DNA of 47,474 nt from the IMG/VR virus record IMGVR_UViG_3300009034_002981, positions 1-47,474 of that record; one strand, given 5' to 3'. Shown in pieces: positions 38,549 to 47,089 of the stretch. This DNA is from a virus. Both the position numbers and the translations under genes were made by a program. Every line of letters starts with the position of its first letter. The stretch's first letter is position 1. The notes below the pieces were generated by a model, which saw only the letters and a list, made by a program, of their open reading frames with translations, searched no databases and was not told the origin of the DNA.

Positions 38549-39819
38549 AAGTCCATATCCAACACACGCAGGTCAACTTCATCAGCTGAAAAATCCCTTA
38601 TGGTGTCTTTCCAGTCGCCCATCCCTTTGGAATAAAAAGTAGTTTCCAAATACTTAGCCGCATAGACTATCCAATAAACAGCCAGGGGGGTAAACCTCCC
38701 ATTCTTTGTTACAACATAGCTCCCAAAGGTAGGTACATCCTTCTCATCTATCGCCCTCGAAACTAAACCCACGAGCTGGGGCTCAGAACCATTCTTAGAC
38801 ACAATAGCCTGCATTGGCTCGAAAATTGCCTCTGCTACCTGCCAATTATAGTCTTCAAACTCAGTACTTGAATCACTTTTAGGCACACTACGTAACCGAT
38901 CTAATATTCTCCCTAAATAGGTACTCCGTACACGACCTATGCTAGTCTTGCGTCGTGACGCTTGTGTTCCCGACTGGACGCGAAACTGATTGACAAACCT
39001 ATCAGAAGTCAGAAAAGTTAGAGGAGGGGCAGCATCAAAAGCTCTCCAACGAATAGAAGCAGCATACCTGAAGAATTGGCTCGGGGACACTTGCAAATCT
39101 TCCAGCGCTATCTTTAACTTTAGCGCAGCTCGCATCTCACCTAAACCCCGCGGAGTGATAACGCTAAAGACGTTATCGTATGAATCAAAAATGTCGTCCG
39201 AACCCGTAAAGCTATCCTTATTCTGCAGATAACTCTCAAACGAACTCAAGAAACTATTGCTACCCAGGAGCCTTAGATTTGGTGCGTCTTGCGCTATGGA
39301 GCTCCAGTCGTGTTGGAAAACGAACCAGACGAACTCATCCATAGTCGCTCCAAACCTATCAACAACTGCTAAAATCCTCCGATAACTACCTTTATTAACG
39401 GTGCCGTTAGTAGAGTAGGTCATTCTCGAGGGTTTATAGCCAAGGGTATCCTTCGCGGCTATCAATAGAGCCTCCCTAAGTTGCTCATATCTACCATCTC
39501 TTCTGGTAGCTCCTTTTGAACGTTCAGCTGAGGTGGCAAGCTTCGCCACAAAGGTACTGGTTTCCTTGTGGGATGCAACTGGGCGCTTTGCGAGCGAAAA
39601 CCACCCTCTGTTACGTACTACATACCCCAACTCCAAGAGGTGCTCCAATGCAGACTTAACTAACTCTTCTCCACCCAGCTTCTCGAAGTCGGCAACATTA
39701 AAAGCCTTCCTACCCGTTTGAAATAAAAAGGCCTTACACCTAGCATAAACTCCTAATTCCATAGGCGTCAGCTCTGAGGAAAGGGCAACTTTTACCGACA
39801 GATTTATAGAACCACGCAT
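38545..39819 (-). CDS. Replication initiator-like winged-helix protein
   Basis: About 424 residues. The first 100 residues (LTPMELGVYARCKAF, then VKSALEHLLELGYVVRNRGWFSLA) form a winged helix of the type seen in phage replication organisers (DnaD- or lambda O-like). The remainder is unrecognised. Position ahead of the loader, DnaB and primase genes supports a role at an origin. ATG 39819 has GGGGA upstream; a TTG at 39834 is an alternative. Confidence 0.6.
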   Translation of the reverse strand: MRGSINLSVKVALSSELTPMELGVYARCKAFLFQTGRKAFNVADFEKLGGEELVKSALEHLLELGYVVRNRGWFSLAKRPVASHKETSTFVAKLATSAERSKGATRRDGRYEQLREALLIAAKDTLGYKPSRMTYSTNGTVNKGSYRRILAVVDRFGATMDEFVWFVFQHDWSSIAQDAPNLRLLGSNSFLSSFESYLQNKDSFTGSDDIFDSYDNVFSVITPRGLGEMRAALKLKIALEDLQVSPSQFFRYAASIRWRAFDAAPPLTFLTSDRFVNQFRVQSGTQASRRKTSIGRVRSTYLGRILDRLRSVPKSDSSTEFEDYNWQVAEAIFEPMQAIVSKNGSEPQLVGLVSRAIDEKDVPTFGSYVVTKNGRFTPLAVYWIVYAAKYLETTFYSKGMGDWKDTIRDFSADEVDLRVLDMDL

Positions 39820-39880
39820 AACATTTTTCCCCAAGTATGATATTAACTATAGGTAAGGGTATAGGAATAAACTAGAAGTG

Positions 39881-39909
39881 TGTGAGATGTCTCTTTTACA
39901 GATCTCACA
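39881..39909 (-). terminator. Hairpin overlapping the exonuclease stop codon
   Basis: The arms TGTGAGAT/ATCTCACA (8 bp) lie over the stop codon region of the 5' exonuclease gene. No U-tract follows on the minus strand, so termination is uncertain. Confidence 0.4.
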
Positions 39910-40795
39910 GTTTGGAGAGGGCTTCAACATTCACCCAATCCTCGATAAGACCATCCATGTAAAGCATGAACAGGTGTTTCCGTAGCCTTGATAAGTCTGG
40001 TTTCTCTACCATTATAACAGGAGACACTGGTTCAAATGCAACCAACTTAGCACTCAACTCCACTGCATCCCAATTATCCTGAACCAGTTTAACAACACGA
40101 TCCCCATCTCCACTTTCACGTACACCAGCGGCAGATCCGTATCTCCGTATCAAATCCGCCGCCCGCTTTGGACCAATACCTCTAACCCCGGGAACTTTAT
40201 CACCACTACACCCCATTAACGCCTGCATTTCTTGATACTGCTCGGGCAGCAAATCCGGAAACTCCTGCTGAAAAGTCTCAGCTGTATATAGAATCTCTTT
40301 ATGTTGCTTCCACATTGCAACATCACCAGCCAACAGCGGGTATAGGTCGTGATCGCCCGAAAAAATCAAAATCGGGCGTTTAATCTGATGCTGTACACCA
40401 TCCGACCTTAATATACGCTGTACGAAACATAAATGTGCAATAACGTCGTCAGCTTCAAATCCTTCCTCATAACAACACTTTATACCTAACCATAAGAGAA
40501 AATTATCAAGTAACTTAAACTGCGCCACAAAGTCAGCTCTCTGAGCGGGAGACATAACATCGTCTTTTTTCTTGTATCCAGGATACAATTCGGACTTCTT
40601 TTCATAGCCATGATCCCAAACAATAATCAAATCCTCCATCGAGAACTTCTTGACCAGGGAAATTAGACTAGTAAGAAACCCGTAAACCATATGTGTACTA
40701 GCTTGTCCCGCAGACAACTCTGGGAGAGCGAAAAACACCCGGTATGCTAGGTATGAAGCGTCTATCAACATGGTACCAAACTTTTGATCTACCAC
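39905..40795 (-). CDS. T5-type 5'-3' exonuclease / flap endonuclease
   Basis: 296 residues. The FEN fold is visible: LIDASYLAYRVFF, VWDHGYEKKSELYPGYK, GFEADDVIAHL, SGDHDLYPLL, and the helix-hairpin-helix GVRGIGPKRAADLIRRYG. It removes primers and flaps at the fork. The start is GTG 40795, with GAGGAG five bases upstream. It complements the polymerase, which has no 5' exonuclease domain. Confidence 0.93.
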   Translation of the reverse strand: MVDQKFGTMLIDASYLAYRVFFALPELSAGQASTHMVYGFLTSLISLVKKFSMEDLIIVWDHGYEKKSELYPGYKKKDDVMSPAQRADFVAQFKLLDNFLLWLGIKCCYEEGFEADDVIAHLCFVQRILRSDGVQHQIKRPILIFSGDHDLYPLLAGDVAMWKQHKEILYTAETFQQEFPDLLPEQYQEMQALMGCSGDKVPGVRGIGPKRAADLIRRYGSAAGVRESGDGDRVVKLVQDNWDAVELSAKLVAFEPVSPVIMVEKPDLSRLRKHLFMLYMDGLIEDWVNVEALSKL

Positions 40796-41163
40796 CTAAT
40801 CTCCTCACCTGCTTCATGTGATATAATGTTAGCTAAGAATCCTATAACCATAGACCTAAGCTCTTCACCAGCTTCTGGTACACCCGACTCACAATCTATA
40901 TAACAAACTTCTTCTTCCGCGAAATCCGGAAGTCGGAATGTAACTCGAATACGTTTAATCATTATATTAGGATATGCAAGAATATAAGCATGTGGTACCG
41001 CTTTCATTATGAAGCCAAAACCTTTATCTTGATGCTTACCCAAAACGAGGGCATCCGTAGGAAGACTTTCAAAATTGAAAGCTTTTCTAATCGCGAGAAC
41101 CATTTCCTCCCGCAAGATCTGTAACTTCTTCAGCTTGGAATCTAATGACGTTGAACGCTCCAT
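40789..41163 (-). CDS. Hypothetical protein
   Basis: 124 residues. After a charged helix comes a beta-rich middle (GFIMKAVPHAYILAYPNIMIKRIRVTF). ATG 41163 with AAGGAG upstream overlaps the preceding gene by 77 bases. No family recognised. Confidence 0.6.
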   Translation of the reverse strand: MERSTSLDSKLKKLQILREEMVLAIRKAFNFESLPTDALVLGKHQDKGFGFIMKAVPHAYILAYPNIMIKRIRVTFRLPDFAEEEVCYIDCESGVPEAGEELRSMVIGFLANIISHEAGEEIRW

Positions 41164-41446
41164 CTACTCCTGCTCCTTCTAACGCTGTTGCAAGCGACAG
41201 CAAAGCGATGTCAAGATGCTGCCAGGGCTCCAAATTACTCTGGCGAAGAACAAGATTTAGTAACCGGCAAAAAGCGTTTAAGCGGTTATGAATAGCTTCT
41301 GCCACTTTAGAGTTCAGATGTTGAGCCTCATCGACTGGCGTCTCACCGTCAATAGGTACCACGTCATGAAAGATCCCCCACAACTCAAACTCTTCGTCCT
41401 TGGGGGGTCCCTCCGATGTAAGTACAGCTGCATTTTTATAATCCAC
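41087..41446 (-). CDS. Hypothetical protein
   Basis: 119 residues, helical, with the pattern HLNSKVAEAIHNRLNAFCRLLNLVLRQ in the middle. The start is GTG 41446, with AAGGGGG upstream, about 25 bases after a promoter-like box. Unknown. Confidence 0.6.
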   Translation of the reverse strand: MDYKNAAVLTSEGPPKDEEFELWGIFHDVVPIDGETPVDEAQHLNSKVAEAIHNRLNAFCRLLNLVLRQSNLEPWQHLDIALLSLATALEGAGVDGAFNVIRFQAEEVTDLAGGNGSRD

Positions 41447-41477
41447 TCTAAGTCCCCCTTAGCTGAGACCCTTATAT

Positions 41478-41486
41478 TATTTTATG
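41478..41486 (-). promoter_or_regulatory. Putative promoter box CATAAAATA
   Basis: The minus strand reads TTCCATAAAATAATA in the gap before 41446. Upstream lies the palindrome GGAAGCTTCC. Confidence 0.5.
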
Positions 41487-41497
41487 GAAGCTTCCCA

Positions 41498-41529
41498 TTT
41501 TTCTCGGACCAATTTTACTCAGAGAAAAA
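41498..41529 (-). terminator. TTTTTCTC/GAGAAAAA hairpin
   Basis: An 8-bp stem overlaps the end of the gene at 41515 and lies between it and the promoter-like box. It is AT-rich on both sides and could terminate in either direction. Confidence 0.4.
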
Positions 41530-41892
41530 CGCCTCCAAATCTGAAGATATATCAGACAGGGGCGTTTCGAAATGACGGGACTCTATCCCTGCAGAAATGG
41601 ACAGGTGGAGCGTTAACTCGGGTTCCCGGGCGACATCCACTATAACTATAGTATCAATGTTATTATGGGAATCCAAAACAGTTATCTTCCAGAACAGAAT
41701 ATCCGGATCTCCAAAAAAAGCCCCAAGCTGATCATGTTGATCTTGAGTAAGTCGCAAAGTAAGAGGTACATCAAACTCTGCAGTACAATCAAGAGTCACT
41801 ACATCGCCCTCCGACTCATGCTTAACCCAAAGCTCTCCTCTAACTTCACGTTCACCGTTCACCTCAAAAACACAGGATCTTGAAACCGTCAC
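41515..41892 (-). CDS. Hypothetical beta-rich protein
   Basis: 125 residues, with many short beta strands (VTLDCTAEFDVPLTLRLT, ITVLDSHNNIDTIVIVDV), perhaps a beta sandwich. It overlaps its upstream neighbour by 4 bases. No family recognised. Confidence 0.65.
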   Translation of the reverse strand: MTVSRSCVFEVNGEREVRGELWVKHESEGDVVTLDCTAEFDVPLTLRLTQDQHDQLGAFFGDPDILFWKITVLDSHNNIDTIVIVDVAREPELTLHLSISAGIESRHFETPLSDISSDLEAFFSE

Positions 41893-42320
41893 TTACCTCC
41901 CTCCTCCACGTAACCCTCTCTGTCACGTGCCAGTAAGTACTTACACATAGCCGTTAAATACGATTCCTGATCTACAACCGCATGTGCTATTGACTTACAA
42001 TGGGGACAAAAGGCATTCCCGTTATGATACTCTCTCATAATGACAAAACTTCTTTCACAGGAGGAACACTGCATTAACAACAACTCCTCCGAAATAATCC
42101 CGAAACGCCACCACCTCCTAAGCTGCGACATCTTAAAGTTAAAGGGCCATTTCGGTCTAAGGCCATCCGGAATAACCCAAGCAGGACAAGCCTCCCTTAC
42201 CAGGTCGGTATTATCTCTAGCTGATATAGTCCTCAAGCTCACTGCTTCTTCTTCAAATACTTCAGTCCCACTCACCTTAACACCACTTATCTTAATACCA
42301 TCCAACCTAACCTTCCTCAT
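41889..42320 (-). CDS. Zinc-ribbon hypothetical protein
   Basis: About 143 residues. A CSSC ... CPHC pair separated by about 20 residues marks a zinc ribbon in the second half. The ATG at 42320, with GGAGG six bases upstream, is far better than the upstream GTG. The first part (KVRLDGIKISGVKVSGTEVF) is beta-rich. Possibly a nucleic-acid-binding protein. Confidence 0.65.
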   Translation of the reverse strand: MRKVRLDGIKISGVKVSGTEVFEEEAVSLRTISARDNTDLVREACPAWVIPDGLRPKWPFNFKMSQLRRWWRFGIISEELLLMQCSSCERSFVIMREYHNGNAFCPHCKSIAHAVVDQESYLTAMCKYLLARDREGYVEEGGK

Positions 42321-42368
42321 CGTATTCCTCCACATCTGCATATCTATACGGAAGGTCGCAACCACATA

Positions 42369-43397
42369 TTAACCGGGGCTTTGAATACTCTGCCAGCTAG
42401 ATACCACATCCAGTTTAGAACGAATTTCTAGAAAAACTCTTTCAGGGTCCCTCGACGGATCCTGCATATGCCCCCTCATCCACCATCGCATCAACGGCAA
42501 TATACGACAAACATAGCAAACTTTGTAAACCTTATAAAACATCTCAGGATCAATATCAAATTCATCAATCAACCTCGATAGGTATCCCTGGAGTAAAACA
42601 GAACTGGGACCAGGCAAACCCTGATCCTTAGCAAGTATATCTAATCTATCTAGGAGTATTACTAAGTCTACTTGAGGCCAGCCAATAGCAGCATTTTGCC
42701 AGTCATATGCCACGACATGCAACCTTCCCTGATCATCTCGCATTGCTCTAGCGGTATTTGGATAATAATTACCATGTATAAGTGTTGATGAAAAGCTGCA
42801 ATCTTTTACTTCTTCGAGTACCTTCTCTATACTTCTCTTTATCCGATTCCATCCGTAGCTTCCAAAAGTCTCTGCAAAGAGCTCATTTGTACTCAGCTCA
42901 TTTATCTGCATCAACGAACTATACCCAGCACGTAGTAAAACGTCCTTAGTGACGATTGGTATAGCTTTAAAACTCTCTAACAGAGCTTGTGTGTTATCTA
43001 AAAAGGCTGCTTGTATAGTATACAAACCATCAACTAGAGTCTCGTTAACTCTATGTTCTCCATTGATATTAACCCACGTTGTAATATTCTCCATCAAAAT
43101 CCACATTGCAGAAGGACTCTCAGTATAGTAAATAAGTCTAGGACATGAATATGGTAAAAGTTTGTTCATAAGACTCAAAATTGTTAACTCATACTTAGAA
43201 CTCTCTTTAATCAGAATACCAAGTGTTACTACACCGTCATGTGTTTGTAGTGACGCTGTAGCAAGTGCAAGCCGCTTCCGAGGTTCCTGGCAGTGGAACT
43301 CGAACTCGTATCTTAGAATCCCTAACTCAACCCGATAAATTTTCTCTAAAGCGATCTCCAGCTCCTTGTCTGGAACCTGAAAATCGAATACTTGCAT
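42369..43397 (-). CDS. Aminoglycoside phosphotransferase-like kinase (APH fold)
   Basis: 342 residues. The catalytic segment LIHGNYYPNTARA, with HGN in place of the usual HGD, and the following VAYDWQNAAIGWPQVDL (metal-binding Asp) are the two APH/choline-kinase landmarks. The N-terminal lobe is diverged. Substrates of this family include antibiotics, choline, sugars and proteins. The catalytic Asp of HGD being Asn makes it possibly inactive or altered. ATG 43397 has GAGAAGG upstream. Confidence 0.7.
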   Translation of the reverse strand: MQVFDFQVPDKELEIALEKIYRVELGILRYEFEFHCQEPRKRLALATASLQTHDGVVTLGILIKESSKYELTILSLMNKLLPYSCPRLIYYTESPSAMWILMENITTWVNINGEHRVNETLVDGLYTIQAAFLDNTQALLESFKAIPIVTKDVLLRAGYSSLMQINELSTNELFAETFGSYGWNRIKRSIEKVLEEVKDCSFSSTLIHGNYYPNTARAMRDDQGRLHVVAYDWQNAAIGWPQVDLVILLDRLDILAKDQGLPGPSSVLLQGYLSRLIDEFDIDPEMFYKVYKVCYVCRILPLMRWWMRGHMQDPSRDPERVFLEIRSKLDVVSSWQSIQSPG

Positions 43398-43857
43398 GTG
43401 ACACCTTCTCGTACGGTTTTACCTGCGGCCAGAACATAACAAAAGGATAATACTTATCATCAAATAAAGGATAGGCAAGGGGAAAAGCTTCACAACGTAG
43501 CGCCCAATCGGGTTTACTAGTTTCAACCACCTGCTTGAGCTCAACCATATCTTCCACGTCAACCTTAATGAGCTTGAAAGCTTTTCTACTTCCCGGTCCT
43601 TTATAAACAACAAAATACTCTCGCCTAGTATCACGCCGGGCCAGACCATCACTAAGCCTCATCGCAACCCTGCGGATATCTTCCGAGACGAACGTCTCTA
43701 TGAGCTCCATGGGCGGATGGCCTCTTGCCCGCTGCCTCTTTAGAACTCGGAAAATTGCCTCCAACATAGCAACACGTAGCTTTTCTCTTAGGTCTGGCGT
43801 CAAACCGCGATAGACATTTGTGTTAAGTCTTTTTTTCTTCAATTGTCCAAACTCCAC
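43327..43857 (-). CDS. Hypothetical protein
   Basis: About 176 residues. Basic helices in the first half (LREKLRVAMLEAIFRVLKRQRARG) and a beta-type second half. It overlaps the kinase gene by 71 bases. GTG 43857 with AAGGGGG upstream is my choice; a TTG at 43902 is the alternative. Unknown. Confidence 0.6.
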   Translation of the reverse strand: MEFGQLKKKRLNTNVYRGLTPDLREKLRVAMLEAIFRVLKRQRARGHPPMELIETFVSEDIRRVAMRLSDGLARRDTRREYFVVYKGPGSRKAFKLIKVDVEDMVELKQVVETSKPDWALRCEAFPLAYPLFDDKYYPFVMFWPQVKPYEKVSHASIRFSGSRQGAGDRFRENLSG

Positions 43858-44125
43858 CAGCCCCCTTAAAGACTTTATAGGGGGAGATTTCCTTGTTTCC
43901 AAACGTTTCAGCTTTTGATTCTGCCAGTGCTAACCATACATCAGATCTAGAATAGCTTCCCGGCTCGTCAGGCGAGAAAGCTATTACAGCAAACCTCTTC
44001 TGAGTCGTATTATACATAACCAGTGTAGGTTGGGGATCACCTGGCCTAACTGCATACAGCGTAAAGCCATCAGCCTCCAACCGCTTCTGTAAAGCGTTTA
44101 TAATTTCTAAAGCCCCTTCAGCCAT
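43823..44125 (-). CDS. Hypothetical protein
   Basis: 100 residues, alpha/beta, with the middle part YNTTQKRFAVIAFSPDEPGSY. Immediately follows the zinc-ribbon gene 44126. No family recognised. Confidence 0.6.
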   Translation of the reverse strand: MAEGALEIINALQKRLEADGFTLYAVRPGDPQPTLVMYNTTQKRFAVIAFSPDEPGSYSRSDVWLALAESKAETFGNKEISPYKVFKGAGGVWTIEEKKT

Positions 44126-44350
44126 TTACCTTTCCTCCCGTGCTGGTAAGTTAATGATATTATCAGCTTCCTTTCTAAAACTGCGCAAGACCAACCCCCG
44201 AGGGGATGCCTCATGATAGACATCACATCGAGAACAATACCAAATTACGGAAGTCTGTCTGGACTCAACCTGGGTGGTAGGTCCACCGCACGTACATGCA
44301 ACGTTTGGAGTTGCTCTTCTAAGAGCAGTAATATCTACAGGAACCCTCAT
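44126..44350 (-). CDS. Zinc-ribbon protein
   Basis: 74 residues with CTCGG and YCSRC separated by about 18 residues, a zinc ribbon, then a basic helix. It is encoded between two more small DNA-binding-type proteins. Unknown. Confidence 0.65.
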   Translation of the reverse strand: MRVPVDITALRRATPNVACTCGGPTTQVESRQTSVIWYCSRCDVYHEASPRGLVLRSFRKEADNIINLPAREER

Positions 44351-44556
44351 GGCTCTACACCCCCCAGAACTTGCATTGTACTTCTTTCAATATACTCATT
44401 AACCGACTCTTTATCAATTAACCACTTCGACGTTTTGCCAGCTTTACCCGCCTTAAACGCCTTCACCTCTCCTGCATGTATAAGCCCGCGAATAGTATCA
44501 TCACTGGCAACACCCAAGAGCTCCCGTACTTCTTTTACTGTCAAATATTTAGTCAT
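44347..44556 (-). CDS. Excisionase-like HTH protein
   Basis: About 69 residues from ATG 44556. LTVKEVRELLGVASDDTIRGLIHAGEVKAFKAG is a MerR/excisionase winged helix, followed by WLIDKESVNEYIE. Likely a small DNA-binding regulator. It overlaps the next zinc-ribbon gene by 8 bases. Confidence 0.75.
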   Translation of the reverse strand: MTKYLTVKEVRELLGVASDDTIRGLIHAGEVKAFKAGKAGKTSKWLIDKESVNEYIERSTMQVLGGVEP

Positions 44557-44755
44557 TGCGTATCTTTCGTCTCCCCCAATAGCGTCCATATCCATCCCTC
44601 AAAGCAGTATATAAAAATAGATTACAATGAGAGCATTTAACCTTCTCAGCCAGAATCCAGCGTTTCTCGTCCACACGCTCCCCCAGAACGAGCTTTAGGG
44701 GAGTTCCGCACAGTGCACACTCACCTTCTACTTCTAACGGTAAATCTTCACACAT
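44549..44755 (-). CDS. Small zinc-ribbon protein
   Basis: 68 residues. CALCG and CSHC, about 24 residues apart, form a zinc ribbon. ATG 44755 with GGAAGGG upstream is preferred over 44803. Unknown. Confidence 0.65.
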   Translation of the reverse strand: MCEDLPLEVEGECALCGTPLKLVLGERVDEKRWILAEKVKCSHCNLFLYTALRDGYGRYWGRRKIRND

Positions 44756-44756
44756 A

Positions 44757-45206
44757 CTACCCTTCCTGGATTCTGATCGGGAGCTTCTGGTTAACACTTG
44801 CATCTTTTGAAATCAGAGGCTGGTCTCCTAGTTCGAGAACTATCTTGGACCCCGAACTCGCCAGTTGGACAGCACGCTCCCATAACTCAGAAGCTAGATA
44901 CGCATCCTTACCGAAGAGACTTTTAACTTTGTTTTTAGCCTTTCCCGAGCTTAACCCATCCTCACTTACAACATCCCCATCAGCCCCGGTAAAATATGGA
45001 CCCATAGGCACTACTAGAAAAGTATCGCCTCTTAGAGAGACGAGGGAAACTTTCTTAGCAGTGATATCCCGCTTAGCCGCCTCAGCAGCCTCCTCTACTA
45101 AACGGCCCACGTTGACCTTCCTCACAACCGTGGCACCATCTGGTAAACGATCTAAGTCACTCCCCGGATCTGGACTCTTTGGGGATTTCTCGTTTTTCAT
45201 CATCAT
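44757..45206 (-). CDS. Hypothetical protein
   Basis: About 149 residues, basic at the N-terminus, with a mixed body (VSLRGDTFLVVPMGPYFTG). Several ATGs in a row at the start (45206-45198). Unknown. Confidence 0.6.
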   Translation of the reverse strand: MMMKNEKSPKSPDPGSDLDRLPDGATVVRKVNVGRLVEEAAEAAKRDITAKKVSLVSLRGDTFLVVPMGPYFTGADGDVVSEDGLSSGKAKNKVKSLFGKDAYLASELWERAVQLASSGSKIVLELGDQPLISKDASVNQKLPIRIQEG

Positions 45207-45630
45207 CCCACCTGCCTTCTGCAATCAGAATGTTCTTAGCGTCTCGAATCCACCTACCTATCTGCCCATGTGTAAGCTTATCAGGATCCTTCGGTAGAAA
45301 GATCGAGTTGTCTATACGCCTGGCAAGAATATCACCCAACTGTCTAGCCCGAACTAATTGAGCTTCAGTTGCAAGTGACTCCATATCACGTTCACCTATA
45401 ATCTCGTGGGAACATCTAATTATACACCTAACAACCTCAGGTAATAACTCAGTAGCATAGGGCTTTCCTCTCTCGTCACCCGATACTCGGATAAGGTTGT
45501 TGGCACTAGATACTAGGTAACGTTCGTGTTCACTGAGGAACCCTCGCATCCTCGGATCATCCGCTGCGACCACTACACGATCTGCCTGATTCTTACCAAT
45601 AATCGCCACTTTCAAATCAGTCAAAGCCAT
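45157..45630 (-). CDS. Hypothetical protein
   Basis: 157 residues, mostly helical. Segments such as LPEVVRCIIRCSHEIIGERD and LVRARQLGDILARRIDNS could form a four-helix fold. It overlaps the preceding small gene by 50 bases. Unknown. Confidence 0.6.
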   Translation of the reverse strand: MALTDLKVAIIGKNQADRVVVAADDPRMRGFLSEHERYLVSSANNLIRVSGDERGKPYATELLPEVVRCIIRCSHEIIGERDMESLATEAQLVRARQLGDILARRIDNSIFLPKDPDKLTHGQIGRWIRDAKNILIAEGRWDDDEKREIPKESRSGE

Positions 45631-45655
45631 TTAACTTCGCTCCTCTCCGAAATAA

Positions 45656-45916
45656 CTAACCACTAAGCTGCAACTGAGCTTGAGCACTCGCGTGCTTAAT
45701 CGAAACACCCTCCCACTTGCGGAAGAGAAACTTCTGTTTAGAAGTTTCAAACACAAGAAACTCTACACCCGGAACGGGACATACCACACGCAGAGACTGT
45801 ACATCACTATAAGTATACTCTCCACAACGTCTAAATACGCTCACAGTACAACCCGGAGTGAACTTGAGCTCGTTCTTATAAAACTCCTGCAAGGCAGTGT
45901 GGATAAGCTCAGCCAT
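45656..45916 (-). CDS. Hypothetical beta-rich protein
   Basis: 86 residues. SDVQSLRVVCPVPGVEFLVFETSKQKFLFRKWE suggests a beta barrel. ATG 45916 has GAGGGGG upstream and is about 25 bases after a promoter-like box. Unknown. Confidence 0.6.
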   Translation of the reverse strand: MAELIHTALQEFYKNELKFTPGCTVSVFRRCGEYTYSDVQSLRVVCPVPGVEFLVFETSKQKFLFRKWEGVSIKHASAQAQLQLSG

Positions 45917-45937
45917 GTTTTAACACCCCCTCATTTT

Positions 45938-45946
45938 AATTATATG
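45938..45946 (-). promoter_or_regulatory. Putative promoter box CATATAATT
   Basis: The minus strand reads TCTCCATATAATTAAAATG in the 131-base gap before 45916. The gap upstream (45947-46047) also holds two copies of AGTTTTAAGC, otherwise nothing recognisable. Confidence 0.5.
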
Positions 45947-46047
45947 GAGATCTTCCAAATTTATCAGTTCTTTTCTCTTCTAAGCTGTGGTTAAAACCCC
46001 CATATCCCGGCTCTAAGGGGCTTAAAACTAAATAGATATGTAAATGC

Positions 46048-46596
46048 TTAAAACTTAATGTCCTCCACTGGCTCTGCCCAAAAACCAACTCCAAGTCGTT
46101 TCTCCTTCCCCTTTCGAAATCCATACGCATCTACAACCAAACGTATGGAACTCCACCCTTTGCCCTCTGCAAAGTCGGAGGGAAAGATATACCGACCACT
46201 TGAGTACTGGTAGTATGTTCTCTCACTCTTTGCATATTCCCAAACACAGATCACATGCCTGTAACTGGGAATGGTAACTCTCCAAATTCCCTTTACAGGT
46301 TCCACAGTCCGGAGCTTTTTGAGAACCCAAGCGTAGAGGGTAGCGGCGTCATCACAGTCTCCTCGAACCTTACCCTTTCTCCTATACTCCCAGAACATAT
46401 TACCAACACTTCTCGTATTATCTATTATACCCCCGAAGAGATCGTGTTTATACTCAAAACTCACTCGCATCCAGGCCTTCAAGTGAGCTAAAGAGGTAAT
46501 GTTAGGATACCATTCCGTTTTGGGACGTTTCCAGTTCATTAGTTGGGACAAACCATTTCTAAGGCCCACAAGTCCTTTACAAATAAACTTACTCAT
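46048..46596 (-). CDS. Transglutaminase-like cysteine protease
   Basis: 182 residues. GDCDDAATLYAWVLK carries the Cys nucleophile, RHVICVWEY the His and the following YYQYSSGR region the third polar residue, as in bacterial transglutaminase-like proteases (BTLCP). It may cut or crosslink a protein. Lies next to the heptose adenylyltransferase gene. The call is based on the short motif. Confidence 0.7.
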   Translation of the reverse strand: MSKFICKGLVGLRNGLSQLMNWKRPKTEWYPNITSLAHLKAWMRVSFEYKHDLFGGIIDNTRSVGNMFWEYRRKGKVRGDCDDAATLYAWVLKKLRTVEPVKGIWRVTIPSYRHVICVWEYAKSERTYYQYSSGRYIFPSDFAEGKGWSSIRLVVDAYGFRKGKEKRLGVGFWAEPVEDIKF

Positions 46597-47089
46597 TCAT
46601 CTCACCCCCATATCGCTCCACGATTAACTGAATCAGGCCGGATGTGGACTTTCCTGCAACAAACTTTCCTACCGCAACCTGCCCACCAAGCTCGCGTATA
46701 GCCTCTGTCTCAACCATAGTATCGGTAGTGTAGTCGCCACCCTTCATGTGAACATGTGGTCGTATCTCAGAAAGGAGTGGTATAGGTGTCAGCTCGTCAA
46801 AAAAGGTTACAATGTCAACAAACCTTAAAGCATCAACAATTGCTGCTCTTTCTCCCTCTGGAACTAGGGGCCTTTTCTCTCCCTTATTCAATCTAACCGA
46901 TTTATCACTGTTAACTAGCACTACAAGTATATTCCTATCAGGTAAAGCACCATATCCCTTTGCCTGCTGCAAATATACAATGTGCCCGTAGTGGATCACA
47001 TCGAAACACCCATTAGTAGTAATAATTCTATATCCCTGCCCCTTCGATATCTCAACATATTTTAATAATGTCTCTCTCGGTAGTATCAT
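46589..47089 (-). CDS. HldE C-domain-like heptose 1-phosphate adenylyltransferase
   Basis: 166 residues from ATG 47089, with GGAG upstream. TNGCFDVIHYGHIVYLQQAK is the nucleotidyltransferase HxGH-type signature, followed by VLVNSDKSVRLNKG and the MKGGDY motif. This matches the RfaE/HldE domain II, which makes ADP-heptose. With the HddA-like kinase (20747) and RpiB-like isomerase (6928) it forms a possible heptose activation route. Confidence 0.88.
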   Translation of the reverse strand: MILPRETLLKYVEISKGQGYRIITTNGCFDVIHYGHIVYLQQAKGYGALPDRNILVVLVNSDKSVRLNKGEKRPLVPEGERAAIVDALRFVDIVTFFDELTPIPLLSEIRPHVHMKGGDYTTDTMVETEAIRELGGQVAVGKFVAGKSTSGLIQLIVERYGGEMNE

